A stretch of 64,000 bases of DNA from contig WBMZ01000344.1 of NCBI GenBank assembly GCA_013400975.1, positions 62,001 to 126,000 on the forward strand. Direction: 5' to 3'. Source of the stretch: Atrichornis clamosus (Eukaryota; Chordata; Aves; Passeriformes; Menuridae). The notes under the pieces were generated by a model that saw nothing but the letters and a program-made list of their open reading frames with translations, had not been told where the DNA came from and did not search any database. Made by a program: the position numbers and the translations under genes. Position 1 is the first letter of the stretch. Each line of letters begins with the position of its first letter. Below are positions 49,610 through 59,700 of the stretch, one piece after another.

Positions 49610-52543
49610 AGAGGACTATGATTTGTGTGGTAATCAAGAAGAGAAGGTCAGTTGTAATAGAACAGGATGGTTTAGAAGACAAAACTAATGCAGGATGCCT
49701 TTCACTCTGTTGAGGGATGCTATCAATAGATCTACTGCTTTCATTACAAAAAATGTCACTAACTGACAAGATGAATATAGGCAGGGAAAGAAGGGCTTTT
49801 GATGGATCAGGTGATTAAAACTTAGACTGCAGACGAGCAATTAACAAACACCAAACTGATGACCTGTACAGGAATTTAAGTATATGAAGGGAGGAATGGA
49901 AAAGGTGCAGCAGTGTGCACACACGCATGCAGCTGGTTTTGATTGATGACACTGAATAGGCTTTTATGTGTGTTTTCTACTACTGTGAGCTACTGAATAG
50001 AAACACCAAAAATGTCTATTGTCCCTGAAAGCACATGGTTTTGTTAACAGTTTTATTGCAATTTAAGCAGCTAGCATTCTGCTTTTCTAGAGGCAGCGGG
50101 ACTAGAAATGAATACCTATTGATCACCATTTGTATGGTGACTGTGAGCAGTAGCTGTTCAGAGCCTGGTTTGAAGTGTCTTGTGTGTCAGTGCACGAATG
50201 CACCCATTACACGTTTCAGCTGCTCATTTACTGACAGCAGTCTGGGCAGCTGACACCCTCATTCCTAGAAAATTGCTTACTTTTTTATCCCTTCATCTCA
50301 CAAGATGAGGACTTTTGAAAAATCTGAGGGTATGTTTTTTGCTAGGATTGCAAAATATCAGTTAAACCTTCAAGTGCATTCCCCTAGCCTACAGGTCAGC
50401 CTATAAATCAGAAAGAAAAAGGTTTAGGATACTTATGTTTGTTTTACTGCTGTTTGCATCATGTTATATGTGATTCTTGAGATATGCCAAATGAGCTAAT
50501 ACTTTCATCAGTTTAAAATACTGGCATTTATCAATTACAAGAATTGATTGTCACAAAGCTTCTAGAGAAGTGAATATTCAATTTATGGTTGAAAGAAATG
50601 CTACAGATTTCTTCAACTATTTCTGAGATTTTAATCACGTCTTTGATAATATAAGGTGTTGAACTGCAACTTTTAAGAAGAACATAGGAAAACCTACAGG
50701 CTTTGTTGAAAACCTCTACATTTTCATTTCAGAAAACCAGCTTTTAAAAAATGAGGGCATCAGAAGTTATGATGAAATGTCAAAAGCTATTTATTCTATA
50801 AAAGCGTATGGTGTTAATGTATCCATCAGTGCTGATAAATCCATCATGGCTTAATCTGTTGTGCTCAGTGTGGTAACAGGACAAGGAACAGCCATCTGCT
50901 TACCGTATTTGATTGCTGTTTCTATGCACAAATACAGTCCTGCTTCCAGCACTTAAGAGTGATTAGCTGTAACTTATGAAGCTTGCTGTGACATTCCCAC
51001 TGAGTAATTACTGGAGAAAGCAATCGCAAGAGCATCTGAACATGGGGGCAAATTGTTGGCAACTACATTTGTGACAAGTTTAAGGTCTAACAAATCTCCC
51101 TACATGTGTGCCATAAGGGAAAGAAAAAAGGGCAGAGCACAATCTGTAAAGGACAGGGATGTCTGTTACAGATATTTTCCAAATCCTACTTCGCAAAAGC
51201 TTGAAAAGCCTGATTTCCTCTCTCTCCAAGCCCCCAAGGCAAAACAGTCCTTGATTAAAAAATGGGGAAAAAAATTTAATTGCTCTTTCTCTCACATTCC
51301 CCGTTCAGTAATTTATTTTTCCAGTAGCTGCACAAGATCAGGGATGGGGGCTTTATGCTGTGACTCCCCTCATCAGGCGGTGGTGGGGGCTGAGGCACAG
51401 GCATGACAAAAGCTTCTGTCCCACTGCTTTAATAGGTTATTTTATGCAGTGTGTTAAAAGGGGCTAGTTCTCCAAAGTCTGTCTTGAAATTACTAGTTTG
51501 GAGAGACCTACTCCCGAAACTGAACCTTCCAGCATCCCTACCCTGTCTTTGAACTTTACTCACCCAAATGTTTGTTTATAGAAGTGCAGATTAAATGTAC
51601 AATGAAAGAGAGTTGTTTTAGCAGAACAGACTAAGACATTCGGAACAACTCCAAGCACCGCTTTTGTCCTCTTTTAAGTTCTTAAGGGGGATTTGAGGTT
51701 TTCTTAGAACTACTTATGGTATTTTGAGCAATTTTCTTTTTGATGGGCTGTAGCTATTACCCTTCTCCTTTTGCAGCATTTCATTACCTTCTCCACCTCT
51801 GACCAAACACCCCAACTCTCCTCTTTCCCCCACCTCTGCTCACTCTAAGGGATCGTTAAAATGAAACTTCATACTGCCTGCCACTGGGATTTCCTCCAAA
51901 AAGAAAAGGCTTAACTGTGAATTTAGAGTTGCACTGGACTGACACAAAAGTTAATTTATCTGAAATGCATGATGTAGTTTTTTGAAGTGTTTTGGGACAT
52001 GTGAGAGATTCTGCATGTCATACAACTAATGTGTGTGTATTTTGCCTGCCATGATAATGGCCAGCTGTACCTCAGGATTGTACTCTCTGTGGTCATTTAC
52101 TTTTCTTCCTGGAGAAGAAGTAACACACGTCAAACAAAGGTCAGAGCTCTTAGAGCCGCAGCCGTTTTCAAGAGGACTGCCCTGATGCTTTTTGAGAAGT
52201 AAAAGCAGTCATTGTGCAGTTGTGCCCTTACAAAGTGATTTTGAATGTGGTGGTGAAGGTTTTACTTGGTGCTCTTGGGCTGTGTAACTGACTGTGTGAT
52301 AGAACACACCTTTTCAAATCTGGGGAACTGACCAAGAAAAGAAAGACGTTTTTATGTAGCTGTGGACTAAGATTTTTGGTTTTGTAAACAGGTGAAAATG
52401 CAAATCTTTCCTCTGAAAGTTCCAGAGCACACCCTATTTAAGGTCCATCTTAACAACAGAAATTAGCTGCCCTAAACAGTTGACCATATACTGAACTCTG
52501 AGCAACATTAATCTAAGCTGCTCTAGAGGCTTTGCCCTGACTA
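49610..52543. other. Non-genic stretch
   Basis: No supported gene or repeat. A pyrimidine-rich segment lies at about 51,755-51,850. The 117-codon frame at 51,053-51,406 has no recognisable features. Confidence 0.5.
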
Positions 52544-52568
52544 GGGCAGGGACTGAGGGGTTTGGGGG
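52544..52568 (+). other. Canonical G-quadruplex motif
   Basis: Four G runs (52,544-52,546; 52,549-52,551; 52,557-52,560; 52,564-52,568) have loops of 2, 5 and 3 bases. Confidence 0.85.
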
Positions 52569-53879
52569 CCAGGCTGCAGATCACAGAATGGCAGGAGAAA
52601 GGCAGATCATACTCAGACTGGGGAAAAAGAAAACATGAAGTGTTGCAGTGAATTTTGCCATAAGCAAGTAGATGAAGCTTTTCATAACAGGAGAAACACT
52701 TGTGATTTCCAGTTCGGAGGATTTTTCTCTAGTTGCTCACTTGTAGCCAGATAAGACTTTGTGTGTGTGGGGCAGTCTGTGTGGGGATGTGTCTCAGCCT
52801 GGGGTCAGCCTGCCCAGGTGTCCTCTCTCTTCATTCAAAAAGGCAAGAACCATTGCATTTTTGTAACGGGGACATTTCAAAATGGCAAGGTAAAACCAAG
52901 TAGGAAAAAAGACAGAAAGAAAAAGGAGAGATGTTAAGACAAATCTTCCCTTCCTTACTTTGTCTTCTTCCACAAAGATTCATGATCCCAGTTTTCAGCC
53001 TGTTCAGCTAATACTCAGTGCAGTCCTCACTGGTTCTTAGGGATTTGTCCTGACTTTTCCCAATGGCATTGCTGGACCCCAACTCCAGTGCAGAATCTTA
53101 GCTCTTGTCATTCGCTCTGCCATGCCACCAACTTATCCACTCTCCCTGCTTGCCTGCTCCTCAGGGAAAGGCATAACCTATCTTTTCTCTCCTGAAGGGA
53201 GGAATGTGACATGGGCACAGAACACATACATTGGATAACTGAGATTCCATGAATAGGTTTACTTGAATATCTCTCTAGTTCCTCTTCGTCAACAGAAGGC
53301 ATCCAGCCAGTTTCAAGTGTGGGCTTCCTCTTGGGGCCAAAAAGCCAGTCAGTGTGTATGAAAACATCTCCAGAGGTGCAGCTGTGCAGTGTCAGTGCAA
53401 CTCCCAGTGTTCAAGGCTGGTGCAAAAATGTTCCTCAAATCCCTTTGAAAATATCTCAGGAGGAAGATGTTTGGTCCCAGCTTAGGATCTGCTGTGAGAA
53501 CAACTGATTATAAAACAAAGGGAGAAGTGCTAGATAAACAGTTTCCTGTGGCAATAGTGCTCAGGGCCCTGATTATGAATGAGTAACTGGATCCCTTTAA
53601 ATCCACTTAATACTGCAGCATAGACTTGTTTTCAGCATCCAGATGCCTTTTTATTACTTCACAATTTTTTTGACTCAAAGTTCAATTAATTTTACATATC
53701 TAGTGACAATTCATGTATGATCTAGAAGAAATTATAAGATGGTTCCCCAGACTAGTCCTTATTCTGCCTTTCGGTAAACTCTGTTCATTCAAAGTTGGAT
53801 CGTAACGGGACAATTTTCTTTCTATGCCATAACTTGTTGCAGTACTAATTACATCTTTGCTTTAAGAGCTGAAGTCACC
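52569..53879. other. Non-genic stretch
   Basis: No gene or dispersed repeat recognised. Overlapping short frames at 53,108-53,507 have no splice support. Confidence 0.5.
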
Positions 53880-54180
53880 AACACAGTGTGATTGTGTTGT
53901 TCTTTGCCTTGAATGAATAGTGGTGACTTTTGTTTGCTGCTGCTGCTGACTGGATTTCTGCCAGTCATACAGCAAATTAAATATTATATATCTCCCATAT
54001 AACCCTGGCTAATTTAGATCCAAAGTAATTGCTTCTAGAGTAATTGATTTACATCTATAGCCAATATTTCTGTGTGTCTTTTGTTGTTTTAATTATCTAA
54101 TGATCTGTTTGTGCAAGCAATAGAGAATAATGTCTTCATGTTTATTTCATTTTGCATCACAGAAAGTCAACAATTTGAAA
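53880..54180. promoter_or_regulatory. Possible conserved non-coding element
   Basis: A complex, non-repetitive AT-rich block with many homeodomain-type cores (TAATT, ATTA), for example around agagtaattgatttacat and in ttttaattatctaatgatct. A CTG triplet run lies at 53,938-53,948. The texture matches vertebrate developmental enhancers in gene deserts. I have no alignment, so this is inference. Confidence 0.25.
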
Positions 54181-54509
54181 AGCAGAGGTTTTCAGTCCAA
54201 ATTGCATACAACCTTTTAACGTGGACATCTATTTGACCTGCACAACTCAACAATAATGGGATAGTTTTATATACAAGCATTACATATAAGAAACATCCTG
54301 TATCGTGTTGCACATGAATACTTAATTCCCTAATTTTATATGTGATCACAGGATTTGCTTTTTGTTAAGGAATAAATTTGTAGCTTATTTTATTAACCAA
54401 ATTGAGAAAAGACTACCTGGGTTTTTTTGTTGGGTTATTTTATTTCTTTTTCTTTTACTTTTTTTTCCCCCTTGTAATACTATGATTTGATGCTGTTTGA
54501 CTGTGCCTG

Positions 54510-54800
54510 TTTTTCAAGGCTGATTACAGCATTTGAGCACATAGGATGCAATCAGTTCTTAGCTAATTACTTTAGCTAGTTCATTATTAATTTGCAATGC
54601 AACCTCTTCCAATCTAGCAAGTCAGCATCTATGTCATGCCAATGACAGTAAAAAATTAAGCAGAAAGGACTTAGGAGCTATGGAAGGATGGGAAATGATA
54701 TTACAGTTTTATTTCATCATTGCTGGCTGAGGATCTGTCTGTGGCAACAAATGGGAAAGCTTCCTGCTTGTCATCAGTGGGGGACTGGAGGGTGGGAAAC
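54510..54800. promoter_or_regulatory. Possible conserved non-coding element
   Basis: Dense TAAT cores in ttagctaattactttagcta and ttcattattaatttgcaatg, followed by a mixed-composition stretch without tandem structure. It lies about 330 bases past the preceding block and could be part of one regulatory cluster. This rests on texture only. Confidence 0.28.
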
Positions 54801-56100
54801 CGACTGTGGTTCACTCACTCACCAGCAATTATGTCAATCTGAAGATGAGAGGGCAAAATGTTGAAAATGCCTTTGTGGAAACCAGTCAGAATGGAGACTG
54901 TAAATCTACGGCATGTAGAAATTGAAGATGTGAAAGAGGACAGTTGGGATGAGAGAAGGGTGATGCTGATATCAAATACTTTTACGAAATACATGAACAG
55001 AAAGCAAAACCACTGTGACAGTCTGTGCTATCGAAAGGATTGAAGAGGGTATGTACCCTCAAGCACCTTGTCAATAACCTTGTCTGAAAAACTTTAAATT
55101 CTCACTATGTCAGAATTCATTGGAATCACTATTTAACAAACATTTCTGGAAGGAATAGGCAAGTCATTTGCTCCCACCAATATCTTAAATAATCTTTCTT
55201 TTGTTGCTGCAACGAGAGAATGAGAATAAAATATTGAGAATTCTGCACCATGAGAAGATGTTTGCAGGTAAAATTAGGTATGTGATTGTCAGTCACTGAA
55301 TTTAATCAGATTCCTTCAGATTATGTTTTTTTAAATAAGAGATTTGATATTATTTCCCCTTTCTCCCTCTTACAATCTGCAGTTTTTTTGCTGTTTCCAC
55401 AGAAAAAAGGATCCAAGTGTACTTTACGCCAATATTGAAATTTCAAATTGGTCCCAGTGCAGGTTTTCCCGAGTTGCTATATAGCCTTGCTGCTATTTAA
55501 TTTCTTTGGCCTTTTAAGTAGATGCTTGTAAGTTACTTTACTACCACCAGAACTTCCTTCTCTATCCAATATAGTGCTCCTGCCTGAAGATTACAACCAT
55601 ATTTTCACCTATTTTACTGATGTTGAATTAACCATAGTTTTTAGTGATTATTATTATTATTTTGGTAAATACAAAGTTTTTGTGCTGTTTTCCATTGCTG
55701 TATATTGTACATATTGTTTTATAAGCTTTACAAACTGCTTCCATGGCTGTAAAATCCATGAAATGTAGAGTTTCAAAGATAGTTACGTAGTGCATTAAAA
55801 AAAGTTATACTCATTTTATAGTGACTTGTTAGGTAATCAATTTAAAGGTCTTCTATGCTGCTCTTTAAATGTGTAGGTGTAATTCCTATAAGCATTAATA
55901 AGATTTATGTTTCGTTTTCACTGGGGACCATATTCTTTAATTTGCTTCTCATTCTTTCAATACATAGGTAACAGGAATGTGGTGTAGAGTAAAATACTAC
56001 AGCATATTTGCAAGTATTTTCAGTAGTTGATTTTGCCAACTTTGTCTTCAAATTTATTCCAGTCAGAGAAGCATAGAAACGTAATAGCATCATTTTTATC
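54801..56100. other. Non-genic stretch
   Basis: No supported gene. The 61-codon frame at 54,858-55,043 (plus) has coding-like codons and an AGG|GTATGT donor-like site shortly after its stop, but the frame closes before the donor. Confidence 0.45.
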
Positions 56101-56106
56101 ACATCT
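56101..56106. repeat. Target-site duplication, left copy (ACATCT)
   Basis: Six bases identical to 56,736-56,741, directly abutting the TG end of the LTR. Six-base duplications are typical of ERV class II (ERVK and alpharetrovirus-like) insertions. Confidence 0.9.
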
Positions 56107-56341
56107 TGCCCCTTTGTGCCTTTCCAGGTCGGGAACGGAGTGAGGGGGGACGAGGTCAAGGCGCAGGGCAGCCATCTGAGACGCGTCCCTCGAGGAGCCA
56201 CTCTCAGGGGTTCAGTCACCCCGGCACACGCACCAGGTGCTCCCTGCTCGGCAGGGGCAGGCACGCACGCACTCACTCACAGGCCAAGCGAGCCCACGGA
56301 GACACAGAGGCGGGAAGGGCTCTTTGTATAGCATTCTAAAG

Positions 56342-56347
56342 TTTAAT
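56342..56347 (-). terminator. Poly(A) signal of the solo LTR
   Basis: ATTAAA on the minus strand, downstream of the TATA box. GT-rich sequence (tgtgtctccgtg) follows in the U5 sense. Confidence 0.65.
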
Positions 56348-56407
56348 GGGTATCCACACCCGAAACAATCCAATGACAAAAAGCCACCAGATAGCTCGTG
56401 CAAGTGA

Positions 56408-56414
56408 TTTTATA
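56408..56414 (-). promoter_or_regulatory. TATA box of the solo LTR
   Basis: TATAAAA on the minus strand, preceded by a C-rich stretch and about 60 bases ahead of the ATTAAA signal. This is the normal U3-R spacing of a retroviral LTR. Transcription would run leftward. Confidence 0.7.
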
Positions 56415-56735
56415 AGGGGGTTGAAAGGGGTGGCGAGAGCATCAGGGTCCAATGAGGTGAGGGTCCAGGGGCGGAGATAAGGTGGAGTGACAGCGTTACA
56501 ACCAATAGGGGAAGGAGAGGGGAGGAGAAAGGGAGCCGGAGCCAGTGGGGAACAGAACAAGGGAGAACTTTCCAGAACTGGGATAAGAGTTTACAAATGA
56601 TTGACAGAGGGATTAACATAATAGGGTGTACACCAACCAGGAGATAAACCATTACANGTGGAGAACCGCAAAACTATAGGATACACTGAAGAGGGGGAAA
56701 GCTTTTAAACAGTGGCAGTTTCAACCACTGCAACA

Positions 56736-56741
56736 ACATCT
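56736..56741. repeat. Target-site duplication, right copy (ACATCT)
   Basis: Identical to the left copy and directly next to the CA terminus of the LTR. Confidence 0.9.
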
Positions 56742-59700
56742 GTTTCCTGATAACATGGCACCCTCTCTAAGTTTTATTTCAAAACTGATACATTTAGAAG
56801 GACATAAATCTGACTCTCAGTATTGATTATCCACCACAGAGAAAAAGACTCAGTGGATTAAAATACTGAAGTTGGAACTCCAGGTCATCCCTGAGGGAGG
56901 TGCTGTCAGAGCAACCATCCAGGCAAATTAGAAGATGGCAAATTAAGAGGAAAGATGGGGCAGGTGGCATCCAGAGAAAGGTGAGCAAGCAAAGAACTGC
57001 AAACTAAACTCAGAAACCTGTGAGCGTACTGAAAACAAAACCCCAGAAGTTTCAAGAAGAAAAGTTTTTGGAACACATTCTTAAAAATCCTGGATTATAG
57101 AGAATTAATTTCCCCCTCCAGCAAGTGGGTATGTTGTACATTTCTCTGCTGTCTTGCATTCATGCTGAAATTGGCCCTGACATCTGGAGACTGCTGCAAT
57201 ATCTAGGCTTATATAAGTAAATTTTTTTAAAAGGGCAAAGTCATATTTTTCTGTAGTTAGGAAAATCTTTTGAGTTTCAGGTGCATAGGCAAGAGTTTCC
57301 TGAGGAGGATTGAACTTTAGCAGATATTTGGGATAGTGTGTGTGGGAGTAAACAACTAAGTGATCTTAGGTACCATTAAAATTGTACAGAGATATGTTCA
57401 GACTTTAGTAACTCCATCACATAAGCAATGCTAACAGCTGTACAGATTTCTACAGGCTCTATTTAGTAAATAGACTTGCAACGTTCATCAGAACCTACCA
57501 AAACAAATTCACTGAAAGCCATAATGTTTCTGTAGTATAGCAATTCCACAGTCATTTTCAGGCACTTTTACTTGATATCATATATGGTTATTTAAGAGTA
57601 GCTTACTTTTCTTTCGGTGCACAGCAAAAAAAAGTATGGATTTGCTAGCTAACTTTCCATCCTTGCCCCAGAGCTTGACTGATCATTTCTTTCATCAGAG
57701 GTCATCTGTGCTTCTAAAAATGAAACCTGTGTGGCCGTTGTTTGTTCAGTTGTTGCATATTAGCTCCTCAGTGGTTAAAAAGATCTGAACAAATAAGAGG
57801 GCTTACCCTACATTATATTACCCTTTATTAGTAGGAAATTGAAGTCTAGAGATTATTATTAAGCCTCAGCCACTGAAGGCTACCCATACTCGGGTAAAGA
57901 CCCCTCAAACTGACCCCTGATCAAGCTGCATTAGGAGGGTAAAACCCTAGTTACTAATTAAATAAGCAGTTCTGATGGTATTATTCTTCCTCATAGCCAT
58001 TTTATGACATCAGCTCTCTGCGGCACCCACGGACAAAGAGAATCGGGTTCCTCTTGGAGACTCAGTGCTGTTTCAAGGGCCTGACACTGGGCCATCCATG
58101 GCTTGCCCACCCTGTTATGTTTAACACACTGGTGTATCATGTGTCAAAGGGCTTTTCATTGAAGTTTGGGGTGAACAGGGACAAGGTTTCCATTAAAATA
58201 GAAACTTTGCGGACTTTGTTTTCCAAATGGAAGAGAAGCAATTTAATTTCTGCCTTGTTGTGCCAGGAAATACAGAAGGAAAGAGCTTGAGGAGTCTGAG
58301 CACAGACATCTAAAAATAGGGTATTTGAGTAACTTTGGTGCCTTTCCACTACTTAACTCAGATTTTTACTAAAAATTTAACTTTACAGACATGTTTACTC
58401 ACCTCGAGGTAGGAGTAAGATTAAGGTAAAGAACTCTTTAATTTTTGCAGTGTTTCAAATGGAAATTTCAACTGAAGGACATAATCTCTCTGCCAATGTC
58501 ACCTAAAAGTAAATAAATTCCAAGCAGAGTATTTATTATTTTCTGTGAAAATAGTCATCTCTACTTTAAACAGATAGAGTTCACTGGAAACAAAATAGAG
58601 ATGGATCTGGGGTTTATTTTGTTTTTCTGATTTTTTCTGTGTGAAGGAAGTGCTGAGGTTTACACAGAACTGTGGTGAGATCAGAAGGTCCAACCTGGAT
58701 AACAGAAAGTCTTGTCACTCAGGATGACATAAAGGATCATCTCATCACTGTACTATGGACTCCACTGCTTTCCAGTCCTGATTATGGAGAACATATGAGC
58801 AAGAGCCAGAAAAATCAATGTGCATATAATCAAAATAAATAATCGGCTTTTCTTCCTGACATTACTGATTTTTGGTTTTTTATCTTTTGTACAGTGTGCT
58901 CTTGGGGAAAATATATGGGCCAGGGCCTTGCTTTTCAACTAATGAAGGCCTTCAAGACTTCAGCTTCAAGAAGAAATAAAGAGAAAGAAAAAAGAAAAAA
59001 AATACTAATTTAGCTAATTAAAAAGGTGTCATTACTTATTTTTGTTTGGTTGTTTCACAAATCAAATATCTTAATGCCTTAAACAAAGTAAATCTTGTTT
59101 GAATTAGAATATTTTCAAATTTAAAAATGATCCAATTCAAATGTGAGAATTTCTAGCAATGAAAAAATTGCAATTTGTTCCAGTTGCTAAATATTGTCAC
59201 CATGAAAGAATTTGTTGCACCTTATTTTTCCTATCCGTTGCTTCTTTGCAATAGGCTTCCCTAATAATTTTTCTAACTTTTTTTAGTTAATTAATTAATG
59301 AACATCCTCATCACAGGGTACCATCCTGCAGTATTGCAGCAGGCTTACCAGAAAAATGTCACCATGTCCCTGCAGGTTGTCACTCAAGGATTTAGACCCA
59401 GCACTGTCTTCACTGGTTGTCTGTGCTGTCTTTTCCTCTTTCCCATCTGTGAGAGTGTCCATGTGACCTTGCCTAGCTTGGCTCTGCCTGGATGTTGGTG
59501 GGTTCCAGTGCCAGTGTCACCTGCGCCAACACCTCCTTTTGCAATAATCCATGGTAAGAGACAGGGCAGTCTGCCTGCTTTCCCTCTTCCAGAATATATA
59601 TTTTATTAGCCTTTAAAGTTAAAGGATCACAAAATATATTTTTCAAAGCAGCTGGCACTGCTTAGAAGTCATAACATTTTAAACATCTCTGTGAAAGGTG

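Larger units (their letters stand above)
56107..56735 (-). mobile_element. Solo LTR of an avian endogenous retrovirus (class II type)
   Basis: A 629-bp element starting TG and ending CA, flanked by the perfect duplication ACATCT. No gag, pol or env sequence lies next to it, so it is a solo LTR left by recombination between two LTRs. Sense is minus. Reading that way, U3 holds three ATTGG boxes (inverted CCAAT). These are followed by a TATA box TATAAAA (plus bases 56,408-56,414), then the poly(A) signal ATTAAA (56,342-56,347), then a GC- and CpG-rich U5. This gives roughly 350 bases of U3, 60 of R and 215 of U5. The CpGs and the intact duplication suggest a fairly young insertion. The 6-bp duplication supports ERVK-like class II rather than class I/III. 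An N at 56,656 marks an unresolved base. Several frames here are LTR sequence, not genes. Confidence 0.88.

Noticed and set aside
52580..52595. atcacagaatggcag as a CR1 tail
   Set aside because: Only about a dozen bases match and no CR1 3' UTR sequence follows on either side.
55905..56652. Several frames in the LTR region (up to 123 codons)
   Set aside because: They are GC-rich LTR U3/U5 sequence read through on either strand. No retroviral gag, pol or env signature is present.
56688..56700. GAAGAGGGGGAAA as a retroviral polypurine tract for a plus-strand LTR
   Set aside because: The TATA box, ATTGG boxes and ATTAAA place the LTR sense on the minus strand, and the tract lies inside the element defined by the target duplication.
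56657..56735. Alternative LTR boundary at 56,656 (TGTAAT on the minus strand)
   Set aside because: It gives TG at one end but no matching target duplication. The boundary at 56,735 gives CA plus a perfect 6-bp duplication.
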